From: Notospermus geniculatus
Taxonomy: Eukaryota; Nemertea; Pilidiophora; Heteronemertea; Lineidae
Length of the DNA: 64,000 nt
Direction of reading: 5' to 3'
Assembly: GCA_002633025.1 (NCBI GenBank)
Contig: NMRB01000436.1
Location: 271,508-335,507, forward strand
The translations under genes and the position numbers were made by a program. Shown here one piece after another: positions 1-10,267 of this stretch (its first letter is position 1; each line of letters starts with the position of its first letter). The notes beneath the pieces are model-generated. The model was given only the letters and a program-made list of their open reading frames with translations. It was not told the origin of the DNA and made no database searches.

Positions 1-367
1 CACACACACTTTATCACTTTTGCAGATTTTGCATGGTCCACTCGTAGAATGACACTTAAAGGAGTTAGACGCCGAAGTTGTAAACACTCACTCACTGGTT
101 CTCTATCCACGGACGCCTGCGGTGCTGCCACCTATTGTCGGTGCCACCTATTGCCACCTACTGACGCGAATATCGTGAGTGAGTTGCATTGGACCGGGCA
201 CCAGTCTATCGATCACGGGGCGTACTGGTGCTGCCACCTTCACGAAGGAATAAAACTAGTTTGCTGGCCACTGTTTGTAAACAAACAACTTGGACGTCGA
301 GCTCCTTTAAACATTTTGATACAGCGAGTAATGTTATCATCCATTTGTCATCATTCTTTTCTCGTAG

Positions 368-661
368 GATTTAGTTTTGACTTCGACGCAGGCAGCCTTT
401 TCATTTGGTTGGATAATGCCAGGAACATTACCCGAAGTCATGTGGGACCTATCGAAGCCCCAGGTTTTGCTCGTGCACATGCGTTTGGTGATGTGTACAT
501 AGGAAACCGGGGGTCGAAACACAACTACGTTCCGTTCAAAGGGAAGCTTGCCGGACTGACGGTGCTCGACGGGCCTATCGAACCGAATGATATTGAAGCT
601 TTCAAATGCAAGATACTCACTAATGTGGCTTTGGGTCTCCCAGGACCAAAGGAAAGAGAGC
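368..661 (+). CDS. LamG/concanavalin-like module, 3' half exon (partial gene)
   Basis: Internal coding exon of a probable extracellular protein. An acceptor (ctcgtag) precedes 368, and the reading frame enters at phase 1. The protein runs from a beta-strand/turn segment (FDFDAGSLFIWLDN) to KGKLAGLTVLDGPI and a conserved FKC near the end. This closely matches the exon at 9264-9471 (RLAGLTLLKGSI, FKC), so the gene carries at least two copies of one module. Two donors are possible, after 634 (weak, gg|gtctcc) or after 661 (gtacgt); both leave phase 1. The fold assignment (LamG-like jelly roll, usually adhesion or carbohydrate binding) is from pattern only. The 5' half of this module must lie upstream of the window. 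The open frame before 367 is intron read-through. Confidence 0.65.
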
Positions 662-835
662 GTACGTTATCAAATTAGGAGCAGCGCGATGTCCTTTGTA
701 ATTCGACAATCACGGAATGATCAGAGTCTACAGGGTGGCCCAAAAAGGCGCAACATGGGGAGCCCAATTTTGGTCTGGAGACCAGGTTGTATGATGTCCA
801 TTTCAAACCCAGTAATAACCTGATAACAAATACAT

Positions 836-1881
836 GTACACCCTTAGTCAAAAGTAAATAGACAGCTACTAAATTCAATATTTCTTTTAATATTAATGAA
901 ATGCATTTTTTCTTTTTATACTCACTCATAACAGCTGCTTCGGCACCTCTTTCCACCGAAATGACTCAGGTATACAGTTTAGTGACTTTTTGGTGAAAGA
1001 TTGAAATTTTGTCAAAAAATGAGGTTTTTTATTATCGCCTTCGCAAAATCGAGAACCTGAGCATTTTACAGCTCTACTGTTTCCAGACACAATGATATTT
1101 TGAAATAAAGAATTGGAGCTTCTGCAACCGAGTTATTGATGGTTTCTTACAGGCAATTTTAGGGTTTTCCAGTTGCCAGTCTGACACCACATTCATAACC
1201 AACCAGTTGTGACGCGGCAAGTTCAGGGTCACGAATAATAATCGCTATTCATATTGGGCCTATTTGACCGAACCTTTGGAATTTCAATAAGAAATAATGT
1301 GAATAACAATAAGGCCTAAGTGGGCCCGGGATGACGTTCCGAGCTTTTGGCGATTACCGCAGAGAACTAACCACAAAGCATGTTTCCCGTTCAAAACTAA
1401 ACTATAGTGCACAATACAATCAATAATAATGATGCAATGCAATCAATGTGGTTTGCCCCGAGCGTGTGCTTTGTGACGGAGAACTGCTGAATATTCAACA
1501 CTTGGTCGGTATGAAATACGGAAGAGCACGTGGAAGATCGAACTTGGCTAACCGAACAAAATCACTGCAAAAGTCCCTCTGTAACTTTGTCCCCCCTACA
1601 GATCCATGGGATCCGAAAGCTGGAGTCTACTCAGAAACAAATGTGCTTCAAGATGGCATAGGTGCGATCACCAACAAATCCCGAATAAAAAATCACTTTT
1701 TTTGATGAAAATTCAAACTTTCACCAAAAAATCAGTTCAAAGGACAGCAAGATAATTTTGGTGTAAGAAGGTGCCAAAGCAATTGTTATCAATGGAAATA
1801 AAAAGAAAAATTGTGCCTCGCTGCTATTTTAGGAAATATTGAATTTAGTAGCTGTCTATTTACTTTTGACTAAGGGTGTAC
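836..1881. mobile_element. Non-autonomous TIR element (TIR GTACACCCTTAGTCAAAAGT)
   Basis: A 48-bp inverted repeat at 836-884 and 1833-1881 encloses about 1 kb with no recognisable coding sequence. The same terminal motif (GTACACCC...TCAAAA...TAAAT) recurs at 29942-30148 and, without the outermost bases, at 28262-28492, so this is a small family. Confidence 0.7.
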
Positions 1882-1915
1882 GTTACGGTTGGATTAGTCA
1901 TAAACATAAGCCCTT

Positions 1916-2398
1916 GTTACACTACATAAAAAACCCGTGTCGAACCCGGGTTTTTTCTGGTCACACCTGTTAAAAACGCGGTGTAATAATCCCCTCCGAG
2001 CTCGAACGGTTTTTGGAGGGTTTAATTTACGTCCCCGTCACAAAATTTGAGTAGTGTTGACTGGCACCGGGCCGCGGATTTTTTTTTCCTAACCAGTATA
2101 GATTCCTAACCAGTATATCCATTACGAAACGAACTTAACGAAGTGAATAGAAGGTTAATGATTGGGTAAGGGTAAGGGTTAGGGTTAGGGTCAGGGTTAG
2201 TTTTGGGAGTAGTATTAGGATTAGGGTTCAGATTAGGATTAGGATTAGGTTTTGCTATACTGGTTAGGAAAAAAAAGTTGGTCGTAATGGATATATCGGT
2301 TAGGAAAAAAAAGTTCGCCACCGGGCCTCAGGAGAGATTTTTCACAGCCGGGCTAGACCCGGGTGTCAAACAACCCGGGTATTTCAATGTAGTGTAAC
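1916..2398. mobile_element. TIR element (GTTACACTACAT) carrying a nested telomere-repeat element
   Basis: GTTACACTACAT at 1916-1927 is inverted at 2387-2398. Inside each end are CCCGGG-rich segments. The interior is mostly the telomere-repeat element at 2074-2318. Confidence 0.6.
2074..2318. mobile_element. Inverted-repeat element enclosing degenerate TTAGGG repeats
   Basis: Outer ends are GCGGATTTTTTTTTCCTAAC and, inverted, a near copy GCGAACTTTTTTTTCCTAAC. Further in, a second arm (ccagtatatccattacga) is also inverted. The middle, about 2155-2252, is degenerate ttaggg/ttagga repeat. The direct repeat CACCGGGCC (2065-2073 and 2319-2327) flanks it and fits a 9-bp target duplication. A second, unrelated element of the same design lies at 15045-15239. 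Confidence 0.6.
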
Positions 2399-2681
2399 CA
2401 CGGCTATAATAAATAGGCCTGGGCCTTCCAAGAGACGCAGTGCCCTTTTCAAACTTTTACCAAGTCTATTAATGACAGCTGCCCTGTTAGGTAAATACTG
2501 TGGTACCCTATTTTTTTGTGGATAGGCGGCATGCCCGATGATAATACATGCCAGGGGAGAAGACCACAATAATTGTGCGGTTGACCACAGTAATGACATG
2601 CATTCACAGTGTTTCCGGAGAAGGATGAACAACCACAAATCCAACATCCGGCGGGGGATAGAGGATGACCGTGACTGCTCA

Positions 2682-2975
2682 TTACTCTATACCCATTTTA
2701 AAGTGCCCCGTTTTTACAGGTTCAAATAGCGCAACAAGACTTTCTTTAACATAAAATATAACACCTCCTGAGTGCCTACCAAAGAGTGAACGCTTTGGTC
2801 TATTTGAAACAAACGACTTATAGCCCGAAATATCATATTCACTGGGATTATGCGAAATATCATCTATCCATGTCTCACTTAGACCAATCACATCAAACTT
2901 CTTGATAAATTCTATGAAACACTCATCCTTCAGTTTGTTCAATAAGCCATTAACGTTCCAACAAAGGCAAGACAT
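2682..2975 (-). pseudogene. LINE ORF2 start: truncated AP endonuclease
   Basis: The first in-frame ATG is at 2975, 21 nt after the ORF1 terminal stop. The protein has the opening motifs of a LINE apurinic endonuclease: CWNVNGLLNKL (active-site Asn region), GLSETWI (catalytic Glu region) and GGVIFYVKE. The frame ends at 2682, and no reverse transcriptase follows. The remaining 2400-2680 stretch reads in no LINE-like frame. This copy keeps its 5' half and lacks its 3' half, the opposite of ordinary 5' truncation, so it was probably cut by a later deletion or insertion. Confidence 0.7.
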
Positions 2976-2996
2976 GCTGTCCTGGCTCCCCAACTG

Positions 2997-3977
2997 CTAT
3001 TTAACAGCTGGACCTGCGTACGGTTTCCCATTTACAAACAGCTTCGCTCCCCTGAAATACACCTTGTCCCCTGATTGACCAGCCGCTTGCCGTAGACGTT
3101 TGAAGGTATCCATCTGGGTTAGCTTTTCGGCGTACTAACGTTTCGTTAAATCGTCACTGAACGATATCCTTGAACCTTTCAAGCGGTGGCAAGCCGCCAT
3201 CGTCGCACGTTTCGTATCCCATTCTTTGAAGTGGACAATTATCGCCCGTTTCCCAACACCACCAACCTTTTGCACCCGAGCAATACCCTCAGCTTCCAAC
3301 GGGACCTGCAAACGCTCACTAACGAAAGAAGCAATTCTCGATTTACAGGCTTCGTCGTTTTCATCCGCCTCATCCAAACCAAAAATCCGGATATTATTCC
3401 TGCGATTATACGCTTCCAGGCTATCGATTTTGGATTCTAATTCTTCGTTCTTCCTTTTTGATTCGGCTAGTTGATTTTTGACCGCCGCCATTTCCTCTTT
3501 CATTCTCGATTGCTCCTTAAAGAGGTCATCAAAGCGTGAATTCATGTTAATACTCAGGTCGTTTACCTGTTGACGTAAGCCATTCATCGACTCCGAAATG
3601 GATCTAAGGGCTTCCCCGACCGCATCGCCATACCCCACATGATGTACTGGCGTCGCATGGGGGCCCGGAGGGGGCAAGGTTTGCTGCATATACGTTTCCA
3701 TGGGAATTTGCTGCATAGCAAACTGGCCATTTGGATTGTCTAATCGGCGGTGGGCATCTTGGCCTCCTTCCATGGGACCAGGGTTGCATTCTACCGAACA
3801 GCATACGACCAATAACAGGAAAAGGCACGTTCGTACTGCCTTGCTAACGAAGCCCATGGCTCGTATTGATGATTGGTGAAGCCCATTGTGGCCCCCTGTA
3901 CATCGTGCACAGGGTTGTGTGAAAAGGCCAATACGGGCCCTGTACGAGTCAATGTCTATACCCATCTCCGGCCACAA
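2997..3977 (-). pseudogene. LINE ORF1 with N-terminal 2A-like signal and coiled coil
   Basis: Nucleic-acid-binding ORF1 of a non-LTR retrotransposon. It reads from 3977 to a TAG at 3135-3137 (280 codons), then stays in the same frame to a second TAG at 2997-2999, so one nonsense change separates it from a longer ORF1 ending in VYFRGAKLFVNGKPY. Residues 41-68 are a hydrophobic stretch running into SVECNPGP, with the NPGP codons at 3774-3785. That resembles the combined signal-sequence/2A ribosome-skipping motifs known at the N terminus of some sea urchin and other marine invertebrate LINE proteins, although the usual D of D-x-E-x-NPGP is S here. Residues about 100-175 form a coiled coil, followed by an L1-ORF1-like RRM region (NNIRIFGLDE, RAIIVHFKEWDTK). 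Confidence 0.75.
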
Positions 3978-4324
3978 AACTTACTTTTAAATGCGAAAAA
4001 TTGTCCACGATTCCAATCATCAGTATCTCCACCCTCACCAGAACAGCCCCTGCAACTTTAAGGGCTTCACCGGCCGTCACCGTCACAAAATCCAAATTTA
4101 AATAGGAGCACTTCTCAAACTGACCACTCTATTCCGCCATTGCATGTATGTATCACATCCACATTTTAAAATACACCCTTCCCTTCAGCCTATTCAAGCC
4201 TTACATTCACTAATTACATTTCTGTTAGGTTGAGCAACCACCTTTTTGGGGCTTGTACCCTTATCTAATCTACATTTGGGTTTCAGCTCAGACTGTTCTA
4301 GAGTTTCGGATTGTAAAGTTCCAG

Positions 4325-4376
4325 CCTGAAGAAGACCCCGGTTGGGGTCGAAAAATTTGCAAACACTCTGGAAATC
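4325..4376 (+). repeat. CTGAAGA-hairpin-GAAA motif, retroelement end
   Basis: CCTGAAGAAGACCCC, a four-base loop, GGGGTCGAAA. The same motif is at 56732-56753 and, on the minus strand, near 32203-32236. Hairpins of this shape occur at the ends of several retroelements; see findings for a possible hammerhead-like core. Confidence 0.4.
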
Positions 4377-4453
4377 GCCTTTTTATTTATCATTCACAGA
4401 TAAAAGGTTCATTGATTCATGACAGTTTTTGAAATTGAAATAGGCATGTGTTA

Positions 4454-4596
4454 AGCCGGTGACAGACTAGCGCGACGCCGCGCGGAGCTAAGCGTTTTCT
4501 TTTGTGTTTTCAGGCACCACTGAGCACCATGTGCTGTGGAGCGCAAAAACACAAAAGAAAACGCGTCGCGTACGCACTAGTCTGTCACCGCATTTA
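4454..4596. mobile_element. Foldback MITE, GGTGACAGACT family, copy 1
   Basis: Palindromic element with ends GGTGACAGACTAGCGCG and inverse, and inner arms gcgttttcttttgtgttttc inverted. Copies also lie at 4840-4989, about 19692-19826 and about 25216-25362. Confidence 0.75.
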
Positions 4597-4839
4597 GGCC
4601 ACAAGAGGGCCAGTATAGTCCATTCCAGATACCTAAGGCAAATCGCACTTGGCTAACCTTGTCAGTTGTGGTTAGTCTATTACTAACAGCTTGACCACAA
4701 ACACAGCCAATCGGGCAAGGTGACATGCATTATAAACTTCACCATTTGACTCGCCTGTTAAGTATTGTGCAATACATCGTCAAAATAGTGAACAGGGTCG
4801 TGTAACATTGCAGAGTTCAACCTAGTACCATTTGCCTTA

Positions 4840-4989
4840 AGGCGGTGACAGACTAGCGCGACGCCGCGCGGAGCTAAGCGTTTTCTTTTGTGTTTTCAGG
4901 CACCGCTGAGCACCATGTGCAGTGGAGCACAAAAACACAAAAGAAAACGCGTCGCTCCGCGTCGCGTACGCACTAGTCTGTCACCGCCT
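4840..4989. mobile_element. Foldback MITE, GGTGACAGACT family, copy 2, TTA target duplication
   Basis: Ends AGGCGGTGACAGACTAG and inverse, flanked by TTA at 4837-4839 and 4990-4992, as in PIF/Harbinger-type MITEs. It lies in the right arm of another inverted repeat (about 4616-4648 against 4831-5012, motif GTCCATTCCAGATACCTAAG). Confidence 0.75.
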
Positions 4990-5250
4990 TTAGGTATCTG
5001 GAATGGACTTTACCCGCATTCCATTTTTGAATGAAATACCATAGCCTGTAATAGGGATTATTGGGCTCATAATGGCCTGGTCACTTTCTAGTAAAACCTG
5101 GTCCCCCTTGGAGATTTAGAAAGTAGATGTTGCGCTTTTTTTGGGCCACCCTGTAGTACATGTATTCATCTCAAATCAGCTTGTTATGACCTGCAAAGGC
5201 AATATCAGCTATTTATTTGCATGACATAAAGACTTTTTTATTTCCTTCAG

Positions 5251-5714
5251 CTGATGCAGGACCTAAGATTCTTGGCAATAAGTGGTGGATACTTTTGGGA
5301 CAGAACGCAAGTAGTCAAACCCTCAACGGTGTGGAGTTACAGGTTCACAATGTTAAAAGATCTCCGGGTCCACTGGGACTGACCGCCTGGGACTTCGCCA
5401 GTACGCTAGCTAGCCGTAGTTACATTAGGATCAACAATCCCCAACACGGTGCTTTGAACTTCAATGCTAGTTTCACGATTGGGACGTTTATTTATCAGGA
5501 TCGTAGAAGCAACGGTCAAATTTTGGAATATGTCGGCAAACGAAGCGCTTACCGTTGGGGAGTCCAATTTGGGATCAAGCTGGGTGTCTTTTACCTAAAT
5601 TTAGCGCCCCGCTTTGGCAGCCCGAGCGTACATTATCTTGATAGAGATTTCCAGAAGGCGTGGAGATTTGTTGGGGTCACCTTCAATCATGACACGGGGA
5701 TCCTGACAATATGG
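5251..5714 (+). CDS. LamG/concanavalin-like module, 5' half exon
   Basis: Coding exon of 464 nt between a good acceptor (tttccttcag) and a consensus donor (gtaagt at 5715). It enters at phase 1 and leaves at phase 0. The sequence alternates predicted beta strands: a segment around SRSYIRINNP, then FTIGTFIYQD, an ILEYVG strand, YRWGVQFGIKLGVFYLNL, and finally WRFVGVTFNHDTGILTIW. That last stretch matches the typical LamG 'W-x-x-V-x-x-T-x-[ND]' strand leading to a 'xxVDG' turn, and the next exon at 9264 supplies the VDG. Together the two exons make one complete phase 1-1 module, the arrangement expected of a shuffled extracellular domain. The protein family beyond LamG-like is not recognised. 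Confidence 0.75.
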
Positions 5715-6687
5715 GTAAGTACTATGTACAGTCATTGACATAAGTTTATCTACGCCTTATACCTTGAATATTTCAACTACTAATGGGCCAATTTTAACAC
5801 GGTTTGTACCATATGAAAGTCTGTCTTCTTGGCCACGTTTCTACATGACAATTTCGGAAATTTGCAAATATCATAATTATGTAATAGCTCTATAAGAAGC
5901 CCTAAAACTCAACATTTTTATTGTGGAATTTTTTGTGACTCTTGTTGCAGTTTTGATAGAATGGAACTTTCTAAGGATTTTGGGCTTTGTTTTATCAAAA
6001 TATCTCGAGTGGTTGCTGAGATATTTGAGATTATCGAAATTTTGAAAATTTGAGATTGTCGTGTTTTTCAGGAAATTGTGATGCCAGTAGTTAAAGCTAA
6101 CCTCAGAATAAGGGTTTACAAAGTTTTAGAACTTTTTTCGTTAACTGGGCAGAGATATTCTTATTTGAAAATAACTCCTTAAAACTTAAGACAGGCTTAA
6201 CTTCTAACCAGTTTCATACTCCTACGTTTTTAGGTGAGCTCTGTCTACTAATATCAAAATTTTGTGAAAATTTGGAAATTCTCAAATTATCGAAATATTG
6301 ATAATCTCAAATATCTCAGAAAATTTGACTGGAGACAGGCGTATGTCTACTTGAGATATCAGTTATTTTTACCGAGTTTCAAAGATCTCAACTCGAGATC
6401 CAAAAGTAACTTCTTTTACGGACAAGCGTTCAAGTGATTTTTATCTCAAGTGGAGACGAATATTTTTCTGTCTGTTGGAAGGTTCAAGTTTGAATATTTG
6501 AGTGGAGAGTAATTAATATTGAACATTGTTTGATAATAAAGAATAAGAATCCGCGGAGATGGTTGGAATAGGAGCAGTCAGCCGCGCATATTCCCAACAG
6601 ATGGCAGCAAAGGTCTAGCGGACCAATGTACAGGAAAATGTACGTGATTGCTGCTCGATCAATAATGACTGGGTCCGCCAAACTCGT

Positions 6688-7091
6688 ACCCAGAGATTCG
6701 TTACGCTCGGGCCGAGGTTGTAGGTCGCTCCACTAATCTCTGAGGACGGCTAGCCATTTTCACGCCTTAGGTGTGATTTTGGTATCGTGCAATTTTAGAC
6801 CGAATTTTAACCACAAATGCACTGAAATGACTTGAGATGACTTGAGTATAAAATGTTACACACAAAAATGTCCTTAGAAAGATTTTTTCGAGGGATCTGT
6901 TGTACTTATTGAGGAAAATCCGCAGCACTACTTGGCGCACTGTATAAACTTGGAGTGAAGCGGGATGCGCCGTGTGTAACGCATTTGCCTTGCATTTTGG
7001 TTTTCGAAGCCACCGCTAGGGCTTAGCCGTCTCCAGAGATTAGTGTAGCGACCATCAACCTCGGCCGAGCGTAACTAATCTCTGGGTACGA
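6688..7091. mobile_element. Foldback MITE (ends ACCCAGAGATT)
   Basis: Arms of about 65 bp: tacccagagattcgttacgc at the left and its inverse (gcgtaactaatctctgggta) at the right. Both arms also share the inner aggacggctagcc/ggcttagccgtct segment. Confidence 0.7.
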
Positions 7092-7252
7092 GATCGTGGG
7101 TCCGCTAGATGCAATGAATTGGGCCGTAGTGACACCTAGTGGTCAACTCGCTGAGAGCTCCTATATTGGACGGTATTTATCGTGCACTGAATGTTACAAA
7201 ATTTCTTAGAGGTAAGACCGATATAACTCATACTGGAATGATTTGTCTGGAC

Positions 7253-7919
7253 CATTTTGGTTCCCGAAGCAACCGCTAGAGAGTGCTGTCAATTGGTAGC
7301 TTGGGTAACGGGCGGCCATTTTGAAAATAATTTTTTAGAATGAGCCGGGGGAACCCCTTGCTGAGGATGATCATGTGATCCAATGTCATCCAATGTTAAG
7401 CCTATAGGTCACATATCCAACGGGCCCCGTACGATTTTCCCCACCCGGCGGCTTGCCGTGATTTCAGAGACCGTGCGGGTCCATTACGTTTTTCATGTCT
7501 ACGGTGTGTGTGGTCACATATTCTACGGCACCCGGCGGTGCTCGGTGAAAATTGGTGGAGAGTAATCGCAAGACGCCCGTCAACAAACCGTAAAGGTGCC
7601 GGCCGGATGCCGTGCGGTAAGCTTCCGGGCTCCGTCCGATGAACAGATGCGCCGCAAGGCGCCCATCCGGGGTCCTCATGGCGCCCGGCCGGCGCCATGA
7701 GGGAGCCGGCCGGGCACCGTACGAAATAGGCGGAAATTGGCCAAAATGTCTGTTTTTTACTCGCCGTACGGGCCCCGGAGTGGATATGTGACCTAGGCTA
7801 GCCTCGCAATGGGAATTCCTTATGACCTCACACCCCCAGTTTTCTGGGGGAGAAATGGCCGCCCGTTACCAAAGCTAACTGACAGCACTATCTCGCGGTA
7901 GCTTCGGGAACCAAAATGT
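7253..7919. mobile_element. Foldback element with a second element nested inside
   Basis: Outer arms CATTTTGGTTCCCGAAGC and inverse, about 65 bp each, ending in gtaacgggcggccatt. Nested inside at about 7400-7795 is another inverted repeat, TAGGTCACATATCCA plus ACGGGCCCCGTACG, with a GC-rich core. Confidence 0.7.
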
Positions 7920-8020
7920 TGTCTGACTTCAATATTGAAGTCGGGTGGTTCAAGCTTGAAGATTGAAGTTCTGATTCAAGCTTGAAGATTGAATGAGTCC
8001 TTCTCGGCTTTCGTAAAAGT

Positions 8021-8611
8021 AAAGGCCCGTCTACATGATCATACATTTGTTCAAAACATCGTCATACATTTGTATGATGATGTTCATGGACAGATATTTG
8101 ATTGTGTAGGCTGTTTTCGCAACAAACTTGAACAGCAACCAACATGTATGATGATGTTCAAATTTGTGTGATGATGTTCACAGGGCAAATGTATGATCGT
8201 GTGGACTGTTTTCCCAACAAACCTGAACATGTATGATGATGTTCAAATTTTTAGCTGCATGTTTCATCTTGCCAATGCAAAACATCCCAAAAAAAATGTG
8301 TGATGATGTTCAGGGACAAATGTATGATCGTGTGGACGGTTTTCCCAACAAACTTGAACAGCATCCAACATTATCCTTTCTCCATCATACTTCATCATAC
8401 AATGTCCATGAATGTTGGACTGTAGATCGAAATCCCCAACAAACTTGAACATCATCATACAAGTGTATGATGCTGTTTTGAACAATGTATGATGATGTTC
8501 AAAATTTTAGCTGCATTGTCACAAGACAGAAATCGACACACAAGCTTGGACATCATCATACAAATGTATGATGATGTTTTGAACAAATGTATGATCGTGT
8601 AGACGAGCCTT
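8021..8611. mobile_element. TIR element packed with TATGATGATGTTC subrepeats
   Basis: Ends AAAGGCCCGTCTACATGATC and inverse. The interior holds about ten copies of tgtatgatgatgttca in both orientations, so the element can fold in many registers. Confidence 0.7.
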
Positions 8612-8762
8612 AACAGGTATTCTGATTGCTTCCGATGTCGCACTCGACAGTGGTAACAAACAAGGCAATAGGCCTAGATACGAATAAACTGACGTTTTAT
8701 TTCGTTCTTTCAACAACGTTGTTTGCAGCACACTCGTTGTTGAACTGTGTAGCCTACTGTAT

Positions 8763-9249
8763 ATACTGTAAAATCGGACTTGTAACATCACTTTGGTAGA
8801 CCAGCCCACTTCATTACTATGATGGTCACATGGCTCTACATTAATAGTCTGAAATACAAGCTGCGTTCTGATTGGTTAACAAACACAGTAGGCCAAAAAT
8901 GACCATTGAACTGACGCGAGGCGTATGTGACATTGACATGCCTAGGTCTATTCTGAATTGATTGAGTACAGTTGATCAGCTCTCAATGAAGTCTTTTTTC
9001 ATAACACCTATTAAAGAACATGGTCATTACTGGTGTTAGCTTTCATGAAAAGTGATCGACCCGGGGTGATCGATTAGGCAATCAAGATCATGCCCTTCTA
9101 TCCAATGCCTAGTCAATGCAACTGTGCATAATCGTAAACATTGATTGGATAAAAGACGCATATTCAACAGAATAACCACTCCCAGCTCGATGAAGTGGGC
9201 TGGACGTTCTAATACCAGAAGTGATGTTACAAGTCCGATTTTACAGTAT
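8763..9249. mobile_element. MITE ending 14 bp upstream of a LamG exon
   Basis: TIR ATACTGTAAAATCGGACTTG, continuing to taacatcac, is inverted at 9221-9249. Its right end leaves only gtatttcttcaag between the element and the exon, so the branch point for that exon would lie in the element. Confidence 0.7.
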
Positions 9250-9263
9250 TGTATTTCTTCAAG

Positions 9264-9471
9264 GTGGACGGCAACATCTACGAAAAACATGTTGGAAGGC
9301 GAAGTCCCGATTGTCGTGGTAATATCTACATTGCAAACAGCTTCTATAAACAGTACGTCAGGAATCTTCCATTGGCAGGTCGATTGGCTGGGCTAACTCT
9401 CCTCAAAGGTTCTATAGACAAATCTCAGATCAAACAGTTTAAGTGCCTTATTGTTGCAGTTACTTTGAAAG
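9264..9471 (+). CDS. LamG/concanavalin-like module, 3' half exon
   Basis: Coding exon of 208 nt. The acceptor (tttcttcaag) leads straight into VDGNIYEKHVG at phase 0, matching the phase 0 donor at 5714. The donor (aaag|gtagga) leaves phase 1, so the two-exon module is symmetric. Residues RLAGLTLLKGSI and FKC are shared with the exon at 368-661. In that first module the intron lies before the FDFDAGS strand, whereas here it lies after the ILTIW strand, so intron position differs between sister modules. An inverted-repeat element ends only about 14 bp before this exon (see 8763-9249). Confidence 0.72.
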
Positions 9472-9885
9472 GTAGGACAGCAAATTCTATGTCGGTGTCA
9501 TCAAGTGGTTTAGTCTATACCCATTGCCACAATTTACGTTTTACGTAGGGCCTATGCATTGCTAAAGTACATTACCTCTGTATTGAATTTTGCGGTATTT
9601 TCAAAGTGTTAAGAGAATGCAGGTGGAGGCCCCATGGCCTTGTGAAGGTCCCCAAAATGCATGCCTGATATGTACTTCAGAGAATCAAGTCGTAGTTTTC
9701 AGCACACACTGAAAAAACTGCAGGCAGAGCTCTAATGCATTCAGATATTGCATAGTACATTTTACACTGACACTAACGTCGGCGAACGTTCACTTTCTGA
9801 ATTGAATACAGAGTGGCTTCAAATATTTCATGCAATAGACAAGAACCCACCGAATCACATGATATTAGCAATTTTTCCTTCCGCA

Positions 9886-10267
9886 ATTAGGCCACATAAA
9901 AAAAGAAAGCTGGTGATCGTCCCCGCCCTACCCGCGAAAACGACCCCGCCCGGGTTTTTTTCAAAAAAAAACTTTTTTGAAATTTTTCAACAAATTTTTT
10001 TTCATCAAAAATAACTTTTTTTCTATTTTTTCCCAAAAAAAAACGTTCAAATTGCCCTCTTACATATATTTTGACCATTTACATCACTTGCTGTTCAGTT
10101 CATATCGCACCTGGGATAGGCTACAAAGGACGCGATTTCAAGGCATTTGGTTGTTGCCATTGACTCATTGTTCACGCCAATTCACTGTAAAAAAATATTT
10201 TTAAAGCCTCCGCTACCCACCTCCTCCCCGAGAATCACCGATCGCCATTTTTTTATGTGGCCTTACT
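9886..10267. mobile_element. MITE (ends AGGCCACATAAAAAAA)
   Basis: Left end ttaggccacataaaaaaag and right end tttttttatgtggcctta are inverted. The next inner blocks, ggtgatcgtccccgcc and ctccccgagaatcacc, are also partly inverted. Confidence 0.6.

Larger units (their letters stand above)
731..5153. mobile_element. 4.4-kb TA-flanked terminal inverted repeat element, nest of other repeats
   Basis: Ends are CAGGGTGGCCCAAAAA plus GGCGCAACAT on the left and the matching inverse on the right (ttgggccaccctg), bounded by TA at 729-730 and 5154-5155. TIRs starting CAGGGTG and a TA target are typical of Tc1/mariner-like transposons. No transposase frame is present. The interior is occupied by other elements: TIR element 836-1881, TIR element 1916-2398, LINE fragment 2400-3980 and two foldback MITEs. 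The whole nest sits inside a LamG-gene intron, starting about 70 bp after the exon. Confidence 0.65.
5715..9263 (+). other. LamG-gene intron, no coding sequence recognised
   Basis: AT-rich in 5760-6480, with an inverted repeat of GAGATATTTGAGATTATCGA around 6017-6043 and 6292-6320. Then four inverted-repeat elements, listed separately. I see no exon on either strand. Confidence 0.55.

Noticed and set aside
49-366. Upstream part of the 209-codon ORF before the first LamG exon
   Set aside because: Low-complexity repeats and a clear acceptor at 367 show that it is intron; only 368 onward resembles the LamG module.
2449-2682. Zinc-finger-like CxxC pairs in a minus ORF after the LINE endonuclease
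   Set aside because: Cysteine spacing fits no LINE zinc knuckle that I know and a different frame is equally open; not enough to call.
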